Origin: Pararge aegeria
Taxonomy: Eukaryota > Arthropoda > Insecta > Lepidoptera > Nymphalidae
Length of the DNA: 64,000 bases
Reading direction: 5' to 3'
Assembly: GCF_905163445.1 (NCBI RefSeq)
Contig: NC_053200.1
Span: 11,842,001-11,906,000, forward strand
The translations under genes and the position numbers were made by a program. Position 1 is the first letter of the stretch, and the number at the start of each line of letters is the position of its first letter. Positions 23,045 to 33,610 of the stretch are shown piece by piece. Under the pieces are notes generated by a model. It was given only the letters and a program-made list of their open reading frames with translations, searched no databases and had not been told where the DNA came from.

Positions 23045-23090
23045 GTAGGTCTATCGCTATTGTAATAACTTACGATAGCGATAGACCTAC
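23045..23090. repeat. Perfect 16-bp hairpin
   Basis: The left arm GTAGGTCTATCGCTAT (23045-23060) and right arm ATAGCGATAGACCTAC (23075-23090) match exactly around a 14-nt centre. The centre itself pairs further, with one mismatch. It sits in AT-rich DNA of no known family. Confidence 0.85.
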
Positions 23091-23149
23091 AGCTTAGAGA
23101 GAGAGTTAAACTGCACGAAGATGCATCTTGTCTGGATTCAATGTTTCTT

Positions 23150-23340
23150 GATTTAATAGCACTTCTAAATTACAATAATTGTAATTTAGAATTTCTTCAA
23201 TCCTTATACTCCGCACCAAACAGATCTAAAGATTCTCCTGCTTTTCGCGGACTAAAGCAAATAAGCTTAATTTTCATAATATATCATGGATTTCCGCAAC
23301 TTAACGCCTGCTTCTATCCAATATTTAATAGCACTTGTTA
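23150..23340 (-). repeat. Fold-back repeat (family E), single copy
   Basis: It contains 'ATTCTCCTGCTTTTCGCGGA', 'AATAAGCTTAATTTTCATAA' and 'ATGGATTTCCGCAACTTAAC', shared with 28.6 and 41.8 kb. It is noncoding. Confidence 0.65.
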
Positions 23341-23429
23341 GCCATTTATATATTACGTTCTATTTTTATGTTGTAGCCGACCAAAGCCCCCTTGGCGTTG
23401 ATTTATCTTTGCTTTGAGTTAGAACTGAT

Positions 23430-23725
23430 TGTTCGATGCATCGGATTCCAGGGTACTGATATAGCGATTCCGCACGTACCACATGGTTTCGGTTTGGATG
23501 ATTCGGCCAACCAAGTACGGAGCCAAGCCCAGGAACCGAAGAAGATAGCGAACCCACACTGGAAAACGCAGCGTATGTGAATCCTCGATTTGATAGACAG
23601 AAGACATAAAGACACGTAGATATCTCCTCGACACAGGTTTTGCAAGACCGTGCAATTTGGAAATCCTTAAAAGGAAGGACTTTTGTCCAGCAGTGTACAT
23701 CCATCTTCCAATCGATAGGTATGAA
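23430..23725 (+). pseudogene. RTE-type LINE ORF C-terminal remnant
   Basis: The 3' part reads LQDRAIWKSLKGRTFVQQCTS, the conserved end of RTE ORFs, preceded in another frame by THTGKRSV. Frameshifts separate the blocks. The high local GC content and short multi-frame ORFs (23366-23704) come from this relic and not from a host exon. Confidence 0.65.
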
Positions 23726-24517
23726 AAGCAGACCGCATGAAACTACTACATGTATTTTCTATAGCTTTTCACTAATGGATAGTCTGTTTATTGAGAGATT
23801 GCTACTATTCCAAAAGCAGAGTTTTCCTACTATACGAGATGGATACAGTATAAACCCTCTGTTTCATGTGTACGAAAACAGCTGCCAAATGGAAGTGGTT
23901 AAACAAGCATCTGAACTTCAAATACACGATGTGAAATACCCTCAAATTTTCACAGGTTAATAAAACTTGTTGCTCAACTAGTTCACCAACAAGTTGGCTA
24001 TGCAGTGCATAAAGTTAATTCCTGTGACTTTCGTAGGCGGTACGGTGCACACACAGAGGCGCTTTTGAGTCCCGTATTCCAGCGCTCAGAACATCGACAA
24101 GAAAGTATCTATTAGCAGCACCTTAGTACTAAGAATGCCAACGAAATACCTCGCGAGTACCTCGCTGCGTCAATGACAGCACGTCATGATTTTGACATTC
24201 CCGTGTCGTTTCAACGCGCGTGTTCTTTTACCATTCTCACAAATTGCTTTATGCGGAAACAATTTTGTAGGGAGTCACGTTCTTGGTTCGAGATAAAAAT
24301 TTCATGACATTAACTACAAAATTTTTACACGTAACTTCATCCTCGTAGAAATAATTATTATCTAAACATCCTGCTGCGATCTCGTTAATTGTAGCTTTAG
24401 ATATTCGGTCATGAACCGTTATAACCTCGGATTTTTTTTTTACCATAGAGCATCAGTGAACGGCTTTATTGCTTATTACAATCTAGACTATTTACTTGAC
24501 TTATACTAGACTAAATT
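23726..24517. other. No gene recognised
   Basis: A somewhat GC-richer stretch at 24000-24200, with many CpGs, could not be assigned. There are no splice-bounded exons. Confidence 0.4.
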
Positions 24518-24710
24518 AAAATTCAAAATTTCTTTATTCATGTAGGTTTTTATGAAGCTTTCATACATATATGTTTACATAATTGTAAGGGGATGGTGAT
24601 AACTTCGTTCGCCAACTTAAACCTAAAGCTACGAGGGTTCTTAACGTGCCCTGGTCTAAGAAGAGCCCAAAACAAACTTAGCCGGGTATTTTTTTTAATA
24701 CCTGGGATGA
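24518..24710 (-). mobile_element. LINE 3' tail (family K)
   Basis: It starts with 'AAAATTCAAAATTTCTTTAT' and continues 'TCGTTCGCCAACTTAAAC', 'AAAGCTACGAGGGTTC' and 'CAAACTTAGCCGGGTATT'. The same order occurs at 26.1 and 29.6 kb, and inverted at 50.9 kb. Only the 3' UTR is present. Confidence 0.7.
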
Positions 24711-25147
24711 ATAACGTAGGATGGACTTAGTAACTTTAAAAAAAAAAAAAAAGTTACTTTACTGTTCATCATTATCAATCTAGCGTATCACTTCTGCTAA
24801 CCGGTGCCCGTACCTTCTATAAGGCAGTACAAATGGTCAAGGACAAGACCCGATGGAGAGACGTCATTTATCACAAAAACATCATATCTCATCTCGTATA
24901 TAAAATATCACAAGATTACTCGACAAAGATAACGATCTTCAGTAATGAGGGACCGACTAAAGAGAGAGAGAGAGTGACTTCTGGGCACAGGCCGCTTCTG
25001 TTATAGGAGAGAGGTATTTAAAACTCTAGGTAAGCAAGTACTTATGAAACGGAAACATCGATTTGTCGCTTATCATTAAACTCCGAAGCAAATAGCTCAG
25101 TGGGTAGGACCTTATATAGGATATGTCTATTCTCGATGTAGTCCCAT
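24711..25147. other. No gene recognised
   Basis: AT-rich, with a short GA run at 24963-24973. Confidence 0.4.
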
Positions 25148-25305
25148 TGTCAAAAAAATTCAAAATTCATTTATTTCAAGTAGGCCTAATATAAGCACTT
25201 TTGAAACGTCAAGTCTGTCTGTGTGTAGTGACTCTACCACCGGTTCGGAAGGCAGATTCTACCGAGAAGAAGCCGGCAATAAACTCAGCAGTTGCTCTTT
25301 TCCAA
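25148..25305 (-). mobile_element. CR1-like LINE 3' tail (family J), minus strand
   Basis: It reads, reversed, the tail of the 34.8-kb copy: 'ATTTATTTCAAGTAGGCCTA', 'TCTACCACCGGTTCGGAAGG' and 'CCGAGAAGAAGCCGGCAA'. It is 5'-truncated just before the ORF end. Confidence 0.85.
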
Positions 25306-25339
25306 CATTAACAATTTTACCAAATTTTACCAATTGTAC

Positions 25340-25460
25340 CAAACTATGCCAAAAATAAAGTTGACTGTTTGCTTAGTTAGGGCGTTAAGTAAGGACAAAC
25401 AATCAAATAAACACAATTACTCATTTATAATATTAGTGGATAGTAAGGCTTACGTGAGTG
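25340..25460 (+). repeat. Dispersed noncoding repeat (type H), end
   Basis: It ends 'CTCATTTATAATATTAGTGG', the class terminus. The 124-codon frame at 25292-25666 runs from a LINE tail through this repeat and is therefore chance. Confidence 0.45.
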
Positions 25461-26094
25461 TCTATGACTCAAACTACGAGTACGAGTGTGAATCTCGCGA
25501 AATAATTATAATATTCGTTTTAGTATTTAGGCAGTTTACAAGTTTGTTCCAGGAACATCTTTCTAGTAAACGCATCGAATTTCACACCTACTTCGGGGTT
25601 TCTATTATACTTCTAGGAAATCCGTGTTATCATTTCCCTGCTGCATATCCGATGTGGAATAAATAGAAGAATACCAAACTCGATATCTAGAACCAGTCGT
25701 GCGGCGCGCACGTATCTGATTTCCATTGTATAAGATATTTGTCTCTTTTGACTATGTTGTATATAACGTTGCTTATTCTATTTTATTTTTATAGTAACTT
25801 AGCTTATAAAAGCACGAGTCAGTAAAAAACTTTTTTTGCTAGAACGATTATGATTAAGGGTTTAAACTTTAATGTTAGAATGGATGTGTTGTGTAGGTGA
25901 AGTGCCATGGGACGTGAAGTTATAGCATTGCTGGTTTAAGTTTAAACACCATTAGAGATTCAACTTCATGCGAATCTACATGTGTTTAGAATTTACAGTT
26001 TATATTATTTTATTTTATATATTTATTAGGAAGCCAACGGGAATAAAACTTTCCACAGAATTAAAAACATACAGCCATTCGAAATCCAAAAGTC
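25461..26094. other. No gene recognised
   Basis: AT-rich sequence. Nothing supported. Confidence 0.4.
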
Positions 26095-26350
26095 AAAAAT
26101 ATCTTTATTCAAGTTGGCCCATAGGTGGCACTTTTGATGCGTAAATTACGTGCGATTATGCGGTAGTGAAATGGTAGTGAACATATTCGTAATCTTAAAG
26201 CTACGAGGGTTCCAAACGCGTCCTGGTCTACGAAGAAGCCCACAACAAACTTAGCCGGGTTTTTTTTGTTCTTGTTATCACAATCTCACATTGTCATTTA
26301 AAATGATTAGAAGAGCAACCTGGTTAGAGCAATAGTTCACACCCAAGCTT
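26095..26350 (-). mobile_element. LINE 3' tail (family K)
   Basis: It carries 'ATATCTTTATTCAAGTTGGC', 'TAAAGCTACGAGGGTTCC', 'AAGAAGCCCACAACAAACTT' and 'AGCCGGGTTTTTTTTGTTC'. It is longer than the 24.5-kb copy, extending to 'AGAAGAGCAACCTGGTTAGA'. Confidence 0.7.
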
Positions 26351-26760
26351 GTTTATCGATTACGTAGTCCTTTATACTATTAAAACAAAACACTGCGTTC
26401 ACCAATAAATAAGGTGAATTCAGGCCGTAGTTCATAAGCTATCGAAACAATTTTTCAAGCCAAACACGCTCGATATAGATAAGCTAGACATGGCAATTTA
26501 TGGACAAATTGCGGCGCTGCTGCCACGAAAATGTGTTTTTTTATCTGGATTCGAAAAAACACCAGGTAACGTTTTAAAGCCCAGTTGCCACAGAGTTTCG
26601 ATTACATATGACATTTTGCTTTTAAAACGGTTCGCAATTGGACTATATAAATTGCATTAATTATCAATTACTAATAATAGAGCAAGTGACATTAAATCCT
26701 AATTCTATAATTATTGTCAATTGAAATTATGCTTATGAGGACTAAGCTAAAAAAAATTTT
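26351..26760. other. No gene recognised
   Basis: AT-rich sequence. Nothing supported. Confidence 0.4.
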
Positions 26761-26916
26761 AGAATGTTCTAATATTTTATTTTTTTTAGCTTTAAGTTGA
26801 CGTATTTAAATATTCAATTTTATTAAAAACAAAATATTAGAATATTCTAATGTTTCATTTTTTTTAGCTTTAAGTTGAAATATCTAAATAATAAAATCAA
26901 TTGGAATAATTATTAT
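26761..26916. repeat. Tandem duplication, two copies of 78 bp
   Basis: Copies begin at 26761 and 26839. Both have 'TTTTTTTTAGCTTTAAGTTG' at the same offset. The second copy diverges after about 50 bp. Confidence 0.8.
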
Positions 26917-27094
26917 TTAATTTTAACACAATAAGGAATAAAAATTATTTCCACAAATTTTATTGCAATACCCCGGCGTTGCGTCATGTCTCTTCTGTAT
27001 GTACATAAAGCAATTAATAAACAATAAACATTTTGATTACTGTCTTCTCACATTTCGTCCACTTATAACCTAACCAAATGTATTATCACTTTTC

Positions 27095-27250
27095 AATAGC
27101 CAGTAACCGTCCACATCTGGACTAAAAGCCTCTCTAAAGGATTTGGCCATAGTCAGCACAATAGCTAGACGGATTTTTCGTTATATCCCCTTAGTCGCCT
27201 CGTACAAAACCCGTAGGTAGTGGAGAGGCGGTGATAACTATCGCAATAGC
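27095..27250 (+). repeat. Dispersed repeat (family B)
   Basis: It has 'GGACTAAAAGCCTCTCTAAA' and 'CCCTTAGTCGCCTCGTACAA', matching 51365-51550, 54345-54558 and 46255-46410. It is noncoding. Confidence 0.6.
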
Positions 27251-27399
27251 TATCCACTATAGTACACTATATTAATATCATGTATTTAATAATGTTTAAT
27301 TTCATCTTTTATTCATTTGTCTTATTGTTATCCATAAATTATGTAGTTTTATCTAGTTAGTGTCAATGGCCCTGTTGTACGAATAAGATGTAAAAAAAA

Positions 27400-27465
27400 C
27401 TTACTTTACAGATTTTGGAACTCCCTACAGAAGACCTATGTCCAGCTTGACTATAACCTGTACGT
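27400..27465 (+). mobile_element. RTE LINE tail fragment
   Basis: 'GATTTTGGAACTCCCTACAG', then 'AAGACCTATGTCCAGC', is the RTE 3' end seen at 48.45 kb. It is cut short before the (GAT)n. Confidence 0.7.
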
Positions 27466-27620
27466 CAAAGGTTGTCTGGAAGAGATCGCTTTAGTGATAA
27501 GACCGCCTTTGCACGCTCTATTTTATTTTTATTATTTTAAGTTTCTTCTATTTGTGTTTAATTTATATAAAATGTGTGTGTGCAATAAAGACTTAAAACA
27601 AACAAACAAACAAACCTTCA
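27466..27620 (+). mobile_element. LINE 3' tail (family T), plus strand
   Basis: It carries 'AAGAGATCGCTTTAGTGATA', 'AGACCGCCTTTGCAC' and 'GTGTGCAATAAAGACTT', and ends in a CAAACAAACAAACAAAC run, the simple-repeat terminus. Confidence 0.75.
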
Positions 27621-27714
27621 TGATGTACACCAATAGATTCGCTACCTATTTTTACCAGTTGAACATCTATAATCACTGTTAACCAATCAAACGTCCACAG
27701 AACGACCAAAATTT

Positions 27715-27935
27715 AATTTATTTTATTTATTGAGGATACTTTATTGCACAAACTTAAAAACAATGCAAGAAACACACAAGAAAAGAAAAAATAATATAAG
27801 TTAAATACAGTTGTGTGCAAACTTTGTGTGCTTACAGACAAACCTTGCTGAAAGTAATAGAAAATATGAAAGGGGGACAGTGCAAACAATAAAATATACA
27901 CAGGCGCAAAAAAAAATTAACAATCCTATTATCTT
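27715..27935 (-). mobile_element. LINE 3' tail (family T), minus strand
   Basis: 'GGATACTTTATTGCACAAAC' at its left end is the reversed polyadenylation-like end of family T. It faces the plus-strand copy at 27466-27620. Confidence 0.6.
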
Positions 27936-28126
27936 GTAACTGTAACAGTTACAAGTAACTACTGTTGAAATTTTCAATATTAATAAAATATTCTTCGTAA
28001 AGCTCCACCCTTTAATGGGGATTGGACGCAATAACTGAATAACTCATAACGCAAAAAATATCCGCTCCTTTTTTTCAATTGGAACACTGTTTTCTTGTTT
28101 AGTACTCATAGGCATTCATACGTCGC

Positions 28127-28410
28127 TTGGCGAGTAAAATCATTAGTAGTTATTTAGTTCCCTCTAATAATTTGCGTGCTTTGGAAGGGCAAACCGCGCC
28201 GACTCTTGTTAAAAAGCGTTTGCCGGCTACTTCAAAGACTCGGCACGTACTTTACACTTACTTGGATTCAAAAAGCTCAAATCGGTTATCGCATCGCCTA
28301 CTAAGATCATTTATTTACCATAGTTTCATTCATGTAATTATTGTGAAACGCTGCAGTCTATCACTAAACGCCCACAATAAACTTAGCCACGTTATGTTTT
28401 CCTTATGACC
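28127..28410. repeat. Possible family K LINE remnant
   Basis: It ends 'AAACGCCCACAATAAACTTA' then 'GCCACG', reminiscent of family K. The 93-codon frame here has no recognised domain. The assignment is weak. Confidence 0.3.
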
Positions 28411-28499
28411 ATTTCATGCCGAAGCCAAAATATTAAGGCTAAAGCAAAAGAATAGCAATACAAGTAACATTAAAGTTGTTATGTGCTCTAAACAGTATA

Positions 28500-28645
28500 T
28501 TGCCGTAGATCTATTTGGTGTTGAGTCTTTAAGAATCTATAGAGAATCTATATTTTCGCGGAGCTTAGCAAATTAAGATTAATGAACTCATTGTTTATCA
28601 TGGAATTCCGCAAAGTAACGCCTGCGTGTATCCAATAAGAATAAC
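28500..28645 (-). repeat. Fold-back repeat (family E) fragment
   Basis: It has 'TTTCGCGGAGCTTAGCAAAT', 'TATCATGGAATTCCGCAAAG' and 'TAACGCCTGCGTGTATCCAA', as at 23.3 and 41.8 kb. Confidence 0.65.
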
Positions 28646-28664
28646 AATATCTAACAGCAAAAAA

Positions 28665-28800
28665 CCTCCAAGCACCGAGCACCGCGGCTTATGGTAATTG
28701 CCGGTGCACCGGTGAATCCACCGGATGACACCCGCCGGCGAGGTTCCGTTTGCTGATTACGCTCTGAGCATACGCTAACCCGGGTTGCTTCTATGGGAAT
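28665..28800. other. GC-rich island of unknown nature
   Basis: About 135 bp are far richer in GC and CpG than the surroundings, with nested short palindromes (GCCGGTGCACCGGTG, CCACCGG, CGCCGGCG). The minus-strand frame 28651-28875 crosses it without a known domain. It could be an enhancer core, an exon of an unseen minus-strand gene or a relic of a GC-rich repeat. Confidence 0.35.
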
Positions 28801-29569
28801 TTGCATTGTAATGCATTTTGGAGCTACGAACCTCAAATAAAATGAGAAACCTCTATTGAATAACATACTTATCAATCTTTTTAAGTTTAAAAGTTAACTT
28901 ATAATACTGCAATCACTTCAACTTTCAAGTAACCCAAACCTCTAGCGCATAAGATTTACGAGTCTATGAAATACTGGTATGATATTCATCCAACTATGAG
29001 GAAGCTTAGTTCAGTTGTTGCTTCCAAAAGTAACCTCAAAAAGAAATTGCTTGCTTATCAAAAAAAGCCAAAGTAGTTCAAAGCTCCTTTTGTAAGCTGA
29101 AGCTGATAGATCAATAAGTGAAAACGAGTATTGTTCAAGTTCCATCCCCACGTTCTCCAACAAGCTAAAAGCGTTCATAATTATGATGACAATAAATACT
29201 AACCTCAGTGCAACACACCACACCGGACGCACAATTTATTTGCGTATAATCAGTTAAATTAGCTCCCGGGCCACCACTGATTTCAATCCGCATAATTAGC
29301 ACAAATTCTGTTTCCAATTTCGCCAGAAAATGACCCAATTCCGCGATTTATTCACACGTTAATTGGTGCAGGGAGAAAATAGAATGGAAAATGTTTGGTC
29401 ATAAAATTAGAATTGTTACTGACTGGTACATATGTTTCGAAATTCAATCCACTTTAAACGAAAATGTTCAGTGCAATATCTCTGATCGCGAAAATAATCA
29501 CTCTCTATGATATACTCGTATTATCACGAATTTTAGGTCAACACTGGAATATAAGTGCATAATAAAACA
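28801..29569. other. No gene recognised
   Basis: AT-rich. The minus ORF at 29011-29232 lacks features. Confidence 0.4.
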
Positions 29570-29800
29570 ATATTTAAAATTCAAAAAATTATTTATTCAT
29601 TTAGGCCTATAACAAACACTTATAGTCGTGAGGTTATGGTGATAACAGCTACGTTCGCCAACTTAAACTACGTAGGTTACAAACGCGACCTGATCTGGGA
29701 AGAGTCCCAACTTTTTCGGTTATCACCATCTCACAGCTAATTAATATTAAACTATGAAGAAGAGCAATTCATACCCAAGCTATATTATCGTTAGAGTAAT
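29570..29800 (-). mobile_element. LINE 3' tail (family K)
   Basis: It has 'TTATTTATTCATTTAGGCCT', 'TACGTTCGCCAACTTAAACT' and 'GGTTATCACCATCTCACAGC'. It is the most diverged of the three minus-strand K copies. Confidence 0.6.
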
Positions 29801-30084
29801 CCTTATTATTTAAGTATGATTTTTATCCACACCACACAGTAGCCTGGACGTGATTTATATGTATAGAGTATATAAACCCAAAGAGGATATAAACTGAATG
29901 TACTGGCAGACAACGCATTTCACACTTTATTCCTTAAAGAGTTATGTGTGCATTAAAGAAAAATTTCGGAACTTATCCTTATAGGAATGAAAAAGCGTTT
30001 TATTATTGCACTTAAAAATCATTTTGAGAGCAAGGCAAAGCTACTTGGAGTTGTAAATAGTCTTGTCCGGTTAATAACCTTAGA

Positions 30085-30170
30085 TCTCATAATATTTTGC
30101 CTTTGGTTGCCTTTATTGTATTTATATCCCTGTAACTACTTTTTTTCTTTGGTGTACAATAAATGGTAGT
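30085..30170 (+). mobile_element. LINE 3' tail fragment (family T-like)
   Basis: 'TTTATTGTATTTATATCCCT' and 'GGTGTACAATAAATGG' match the end of the 57.3-kb copy. The ORF at 29987-30169 overlapping it is not real. Confidence 0.5.
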
Positions 30171-30184
30171 CTTATTTGTGGCCG

Positions 30185-30695
30185 CCACCAAAATAATGTT
30201 TAACGAATTTAAAAATAAACGTCATACAACTAGATTAAGATTCCCCGCACATAAAACCGCTCTGTATAACAATAGTTTTTATATTATGGCGATAAAAATA
30301 TTCAATAAATTACCTGACGAAATGAAGCCACTAATAAATGACATGAAATGTTTAAAAGATAAGGTATTTCAATATTTAAATAGACATTCTTTTTATACTA
30401 TTGATGAATATTTAAAATGACATTTGTTAGTAATTATTAATTTATTTTGTATTCTTTGAGATGTGCCCATATAAACTTAATTGTGATTTATTATTTTATT
30501 AATTGTATTGTGTATTTATAAACATTGTAATTGCCAATATCTTAATTGTACCTAGTAGTAGCAAATTAAAATTTTAAACACTACCCTGACAACAATTTGC
30601 ATGCCAATTTGGCGTGGTACAGTTAAGATCTGCATTTTTTTTCCTGTATCACCTATTTACCTGTATCAGCAAATAAATAAAATTGAATTGAATTG
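30185..30695 (+). pseudogene. CR1-like LINE ORF2 C-terminus and 3' UTR
   Basis: The frame ending at 30420 reads TRLRFPAHKTALYNNSF, IFNKLPDEMK and a FYTIDEYLK end before TGA. This is the usual C-terminal block of CR1/Jockey-type ORF2, following the reverse transcriptase. A 270-bp 3' UTR follows, ending in 'AAATTGAATTGAATTGAA', a tandem terminus typical of such LINEs. The element is 5'-truncated, so endonuclease and reverse transcriptase are absent. It is a different family from J (34.8 and 40.6 kb). Confidence 0.75.
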
Positions 30696-30828
30696 AAGTG
30701 TATTCATTCATTCATACATGGCAGACAGGCACTGCCCGGGCGGCATATACTTTGCAGGTATTCTCCGTAGAAAATTCGTAAATACCCATATTCATTTGCC
30801 ATACTGTATCGATACTATTATTATAAAG

Positions 30829-31079
30829 TCTGGACGGCCGTTTTGGACAGTTGAAGGTGCTCTCTGAGCCCAAGGCTGTGGGTTCAATTCCCAAAACTGG
30901 AAAATGTTTGTGTGATGAGCATGGACGTTTTTCAGAGGGTAGGTGTCTGTATATTATAAGTATTTATGGATGTTTTTCATAAACATTCATCAGTTTTCTT
31001 AGTACCTACTACCTATGATACAAGCTACGTTTACTTTGAGCCTAGATGGCGATGTGTGCACTGTCGAAATATATTTATT
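30829..31079 (+). repeat. tRNA-derived SINE (family A), full length
   Basis: The head carries an A-box-like region and a B box 'GGGTTCAATTCCC' (30880-30892). The body has 'GTGTGATGAGCATGGACGTT' and 'CCTAGATGGCGATGTGTGCA', ending in ATTTATTTATT. Flanks at 30816-30828 and 31080-31094 share TATTATTATA..AAG, a likely target-site duplication. The family resembles the butterfly SINEs called Metulj, but the name needs checking. Confidence 0.8.
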
Positions 31080-31094
31080 TATTATTATAGAAAA

Positions 31095-31790
31095 GATTTT
31101 CTTTATTGTTTGTACCGAATAGACTCCGAAAGCACTGGGCCTATTGTAACCATTTCTTCGCCAAAAGAAAGCTTAACTATCTCTGGAAAATTATATTATG
31201 TTTCAAACGGTACCTATACTTCCTATGCTCTATCCGAAAATAAGAACTTTGTTCCTATACGGAACACGTCCAGAACCTCCTCCATTTTGGGAGCAGGTTG
31301 GAAGAAATTTCATTAGCGTTTTATCCAGGCACATCAATCGATACCGGCCCACACGAAATTCCATTCGTGCAAATAAAACATGCAGGAAACGTACAGTTTA
31401 GACGCACTGTTTATTTGAAAAAGATTCCAGTGGATTTATTATAGCGAGATGCATTCGCTGATTTATCGACAACCCGGAATGTGGTGTTGAATAAATAATT
31501 GGTTTAAAAGGAAAGCAAACTAGCTTCAGTGTTTTATGTGATACGCTAAAACCGACCCATAAGTTTATAGATGATCACAGTGGAAGATTACTAAAGTCGG
31601 TCGTTTGCTTACTGATAAATTAATTGCGTTTAGAAATAATTTATTTATCCACGTAATGTATGTTGCACTTCACGTGGATATATAAATAAAGGTGAGCAAA
31701 AGTGAGTCAAGTTCCGATTCCCAATGATATCAAAATCGCTATGCAGATTATTCAAGTGAAGGACCATAAAAACTGCTAAAAATAAATAAG
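31095..31790. other. No gene recognised
   Basis: The overlapping frames at 30966-31316 and 31198-31401 begin inside the SINE and show no domain. A piece near 31110-31260 ('ACCGAATAGACTCCGAAAGC') resembles type H repeats. Confidence 0.4.
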
Positions 31791-31794
31791 TAGG

Positions 31795-31980
31795 ATGGAC
31801 GTTGGGGTCCCAAGGTGCTAGAACGGCAACCCCGCACTGTTAAGCGCAGCGTTGATCGACCCCCAACGAGGTGGACAGACGACATTAAGCGCGTCGCAGG
31901 TAGCCGCTGAATTTGGAACTCCCTATAAAATACCTATGTCCAGCAGTGGACATCTATCGGTCGATATGATGGTGATCACC
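31795..31980 (+). pseudogene. RTE-type LINE ORF C-terminal remnant
   Basis: It reads TVKRSVDRPPTRWTDDIKR followed by a short deletion and WNSL, then the RTE tail 'ATGTCCAGCAGTGGACATCT' and 'CGGTCGATATGATGGTGAT'. The block RSV.RPPTRWTDDI is typical of RTE ORF ends. Confidence 0.8.
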
Positions 31981-32379
31981 TGCAACTCTAACTCGTTTAA
32001 CTCATTTATCTGCAACATGTTCTTATAAAAGAGTTACCTATCAAACTGATGTTTTTCTGAGCATTCATATGATACTTTATTACGTATTATAATCAAACTC
32101 AACTTTAATTTCTAGTTCTATTCAGTCATAACGAAGACAAAGTTCAATGACTAAACTCAGTCTTTTTTTTCTGTTGTTATCCTGCGATCAGTCCTTGACT
32201 ATGAGCAGATGTGTTCATAGATATTTTAATTATTTTATGATAATTTCCCATTGGAAATTGTCATATTGAGGAGAGACTGGTTTAGCATTTATTTAGGTCT
32301 AGAACATTTTTTGTTTTAAGCCGGCTGAGACAATCTGATACGGTGAGTTGCTGGTTGGGATGGTGCTACGTAGTATTAG
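31981..32379. other. No gene recognised
   Basis: AT-rich sequence. Nothing supported. Confidence 0.4.
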
Positions 32380-32590
32380 GTATTTACGCACTATTGCAGT
32401 TCTTCTATTACGTTCTTGATCCTCAGATGCTCATGGATCTCATTGTTCTTCATAAACCAAGGGGAATTCGTTATTTGTTTGAGAATCGAGTCTTCAGCTC
32501 TTTGGATTATTTTGATGTTGGAATCGCAGGCGGAGCCCCAGAGATGTAATCTGTATGTCCATATGGGTAACTCAGTCCTTGACACTATGC
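32380..32590 (-). pseudogene. Jockey-type LINE ORF2 fragment
   Basis: On the minus strand 64 codons (32391-32585) read PIWTYRLHLWGSACDSNI, IIQRAEDSILKQITNSPWF and EIHEHLRIKNVIEEL. This is the well-known post-reverse-transcriptase block of Jockey-clade ORF2 (WTYG..LWG.A..SNI...QR.Q...LR.I...PW). No flanking parts of the element remain. It lies alone in AT-rich DNA. Confidence 0.8.
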
Positions 32591-33316
32591 TTTAAAGTTC
32601 TCTTTGTCAACGTGTTATTATTACTTAGTACGAAAACTAGTTTCTCTCACTGTAATGAACTGTGCATGAACGTCGATGCACTTCACTAGCTCAAAGGGTT
32701 TTTGTCCTCTTCAGCCATTTCACTAGATATTCATTATCAAGAAGCTAATCAAAGCTATATACCTATATTGTGTATTTAAGCATTTTAGAGGAATGTGCAG
32801 CGTCCAAATAAACTCATGTGAGTTTTAAGATGCGAAGAATATTAATGTTAGTAGTTTGTGTGATAAAATAAATAAATAAATATTAACCGATTGATAATAC
32901 AAAGTGGAAATTCAAAACCAGTTACACGCTAGGATGACAAAGCGAATCAAAAGCATGCTCTATTACAAATGACTCCGAAAAGTATGTCTTCAATCATAAA
33001 GTTCCGATCGTACTTGAAAGCTCTTTCCTTTGAAGTGATTAAACAAAATAACGATGGCGGGGAAGTTTCCCTATGCCTTTATAGCCGGACACCAGTGTAA
33101 GGTGACCTGTGTTCCTTTTGCCCACTTAGTTAAGATGTAACAATTAAGCTGGTTGGATGTAAGTCAGGGTACAGCATTAATTCTGTATCGGTTTAATACA
33201 AGAATGGTGTACACAAATATTTCGCCTACCTATAATGTTAAACAGGTTAGATCCTTTGACAGACTAACATAATTTTTATTATAAACTCAATATTTGTCGT
33301 ATAGAGGGCATATCCA
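32591..33316. other. No gene recognised
   Basis: AT-rich sequence. Nothing supported. Confidence 0.4.
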
Positions 33317-33485
33317 CAGGGTGAATTCGTATCTGGCGACAGCTTTGCGACAGGCGTAAATCTTGCAATCACTGCTGTCAAACGTCGCTTTTGTTTATTT
33401 ATTGTATGGAAAAGTGACGTTTGACAGCAGTGATTGCAAGATTTACGCCAGTCGCAAACCTGTCGCGAGATGCGTAATCACCCTG
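33317..33485. mobile_element. Hairpin MITE, copy 2
   Basis: 169 bp, starting CAGGGTGAATTCGTATCT and ending with the complement CACCCTG. The inner arms and the centre (TTTGTTTATTTATTGTATGG) are nearly identical to copy 1 at 2455-2628. It has no coding capacity. The 118-codon frame at 33363-33719 merely starts inside it. Confidence 0.85.
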
Positions 33486-33568
33486 CCGTATCTAAAAACA
33501 GCTATATCTATAACTCGATGTCTTATAGGTAGGTATATAGATAATATTATGTGTTTGTTTGAAAGCTT

Positions 33569-33572
<4 letters not shown>

Positions 33573-33609
<37 letters not shown>
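33573..33609. repeat. (CA)n microsatellite
   Basis: An uninterrupted run of about 18 CA units. Confidence 0.98.

Positions 33610-33610
<1 letters not shown>

Noticed and set aside
23430..23580. GC-rich, multi-frame open stretch that looked like a host exon (peptide ending NAAYVNPRF)
   Set aside because: The next 150 bp are a clear RTE ORF end and the THTGKRSV block fits the same element in another frame, so it is a frameshifted LINE relic.
25292..25666. 124-codon open frame
   Set aside because: It starts in a LINE tail and runs through a type H repeat end; no domain.
30966..31316. 116-codon open frame
   Set aside because: It begins within the SINE A body; no splice context or domain.
33573..33609. 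CRISPR-like regular repeats
   Set aside because: It is a dinucleotide microsatellite. No spaced direct repeats of CRISPR type occur in the window.
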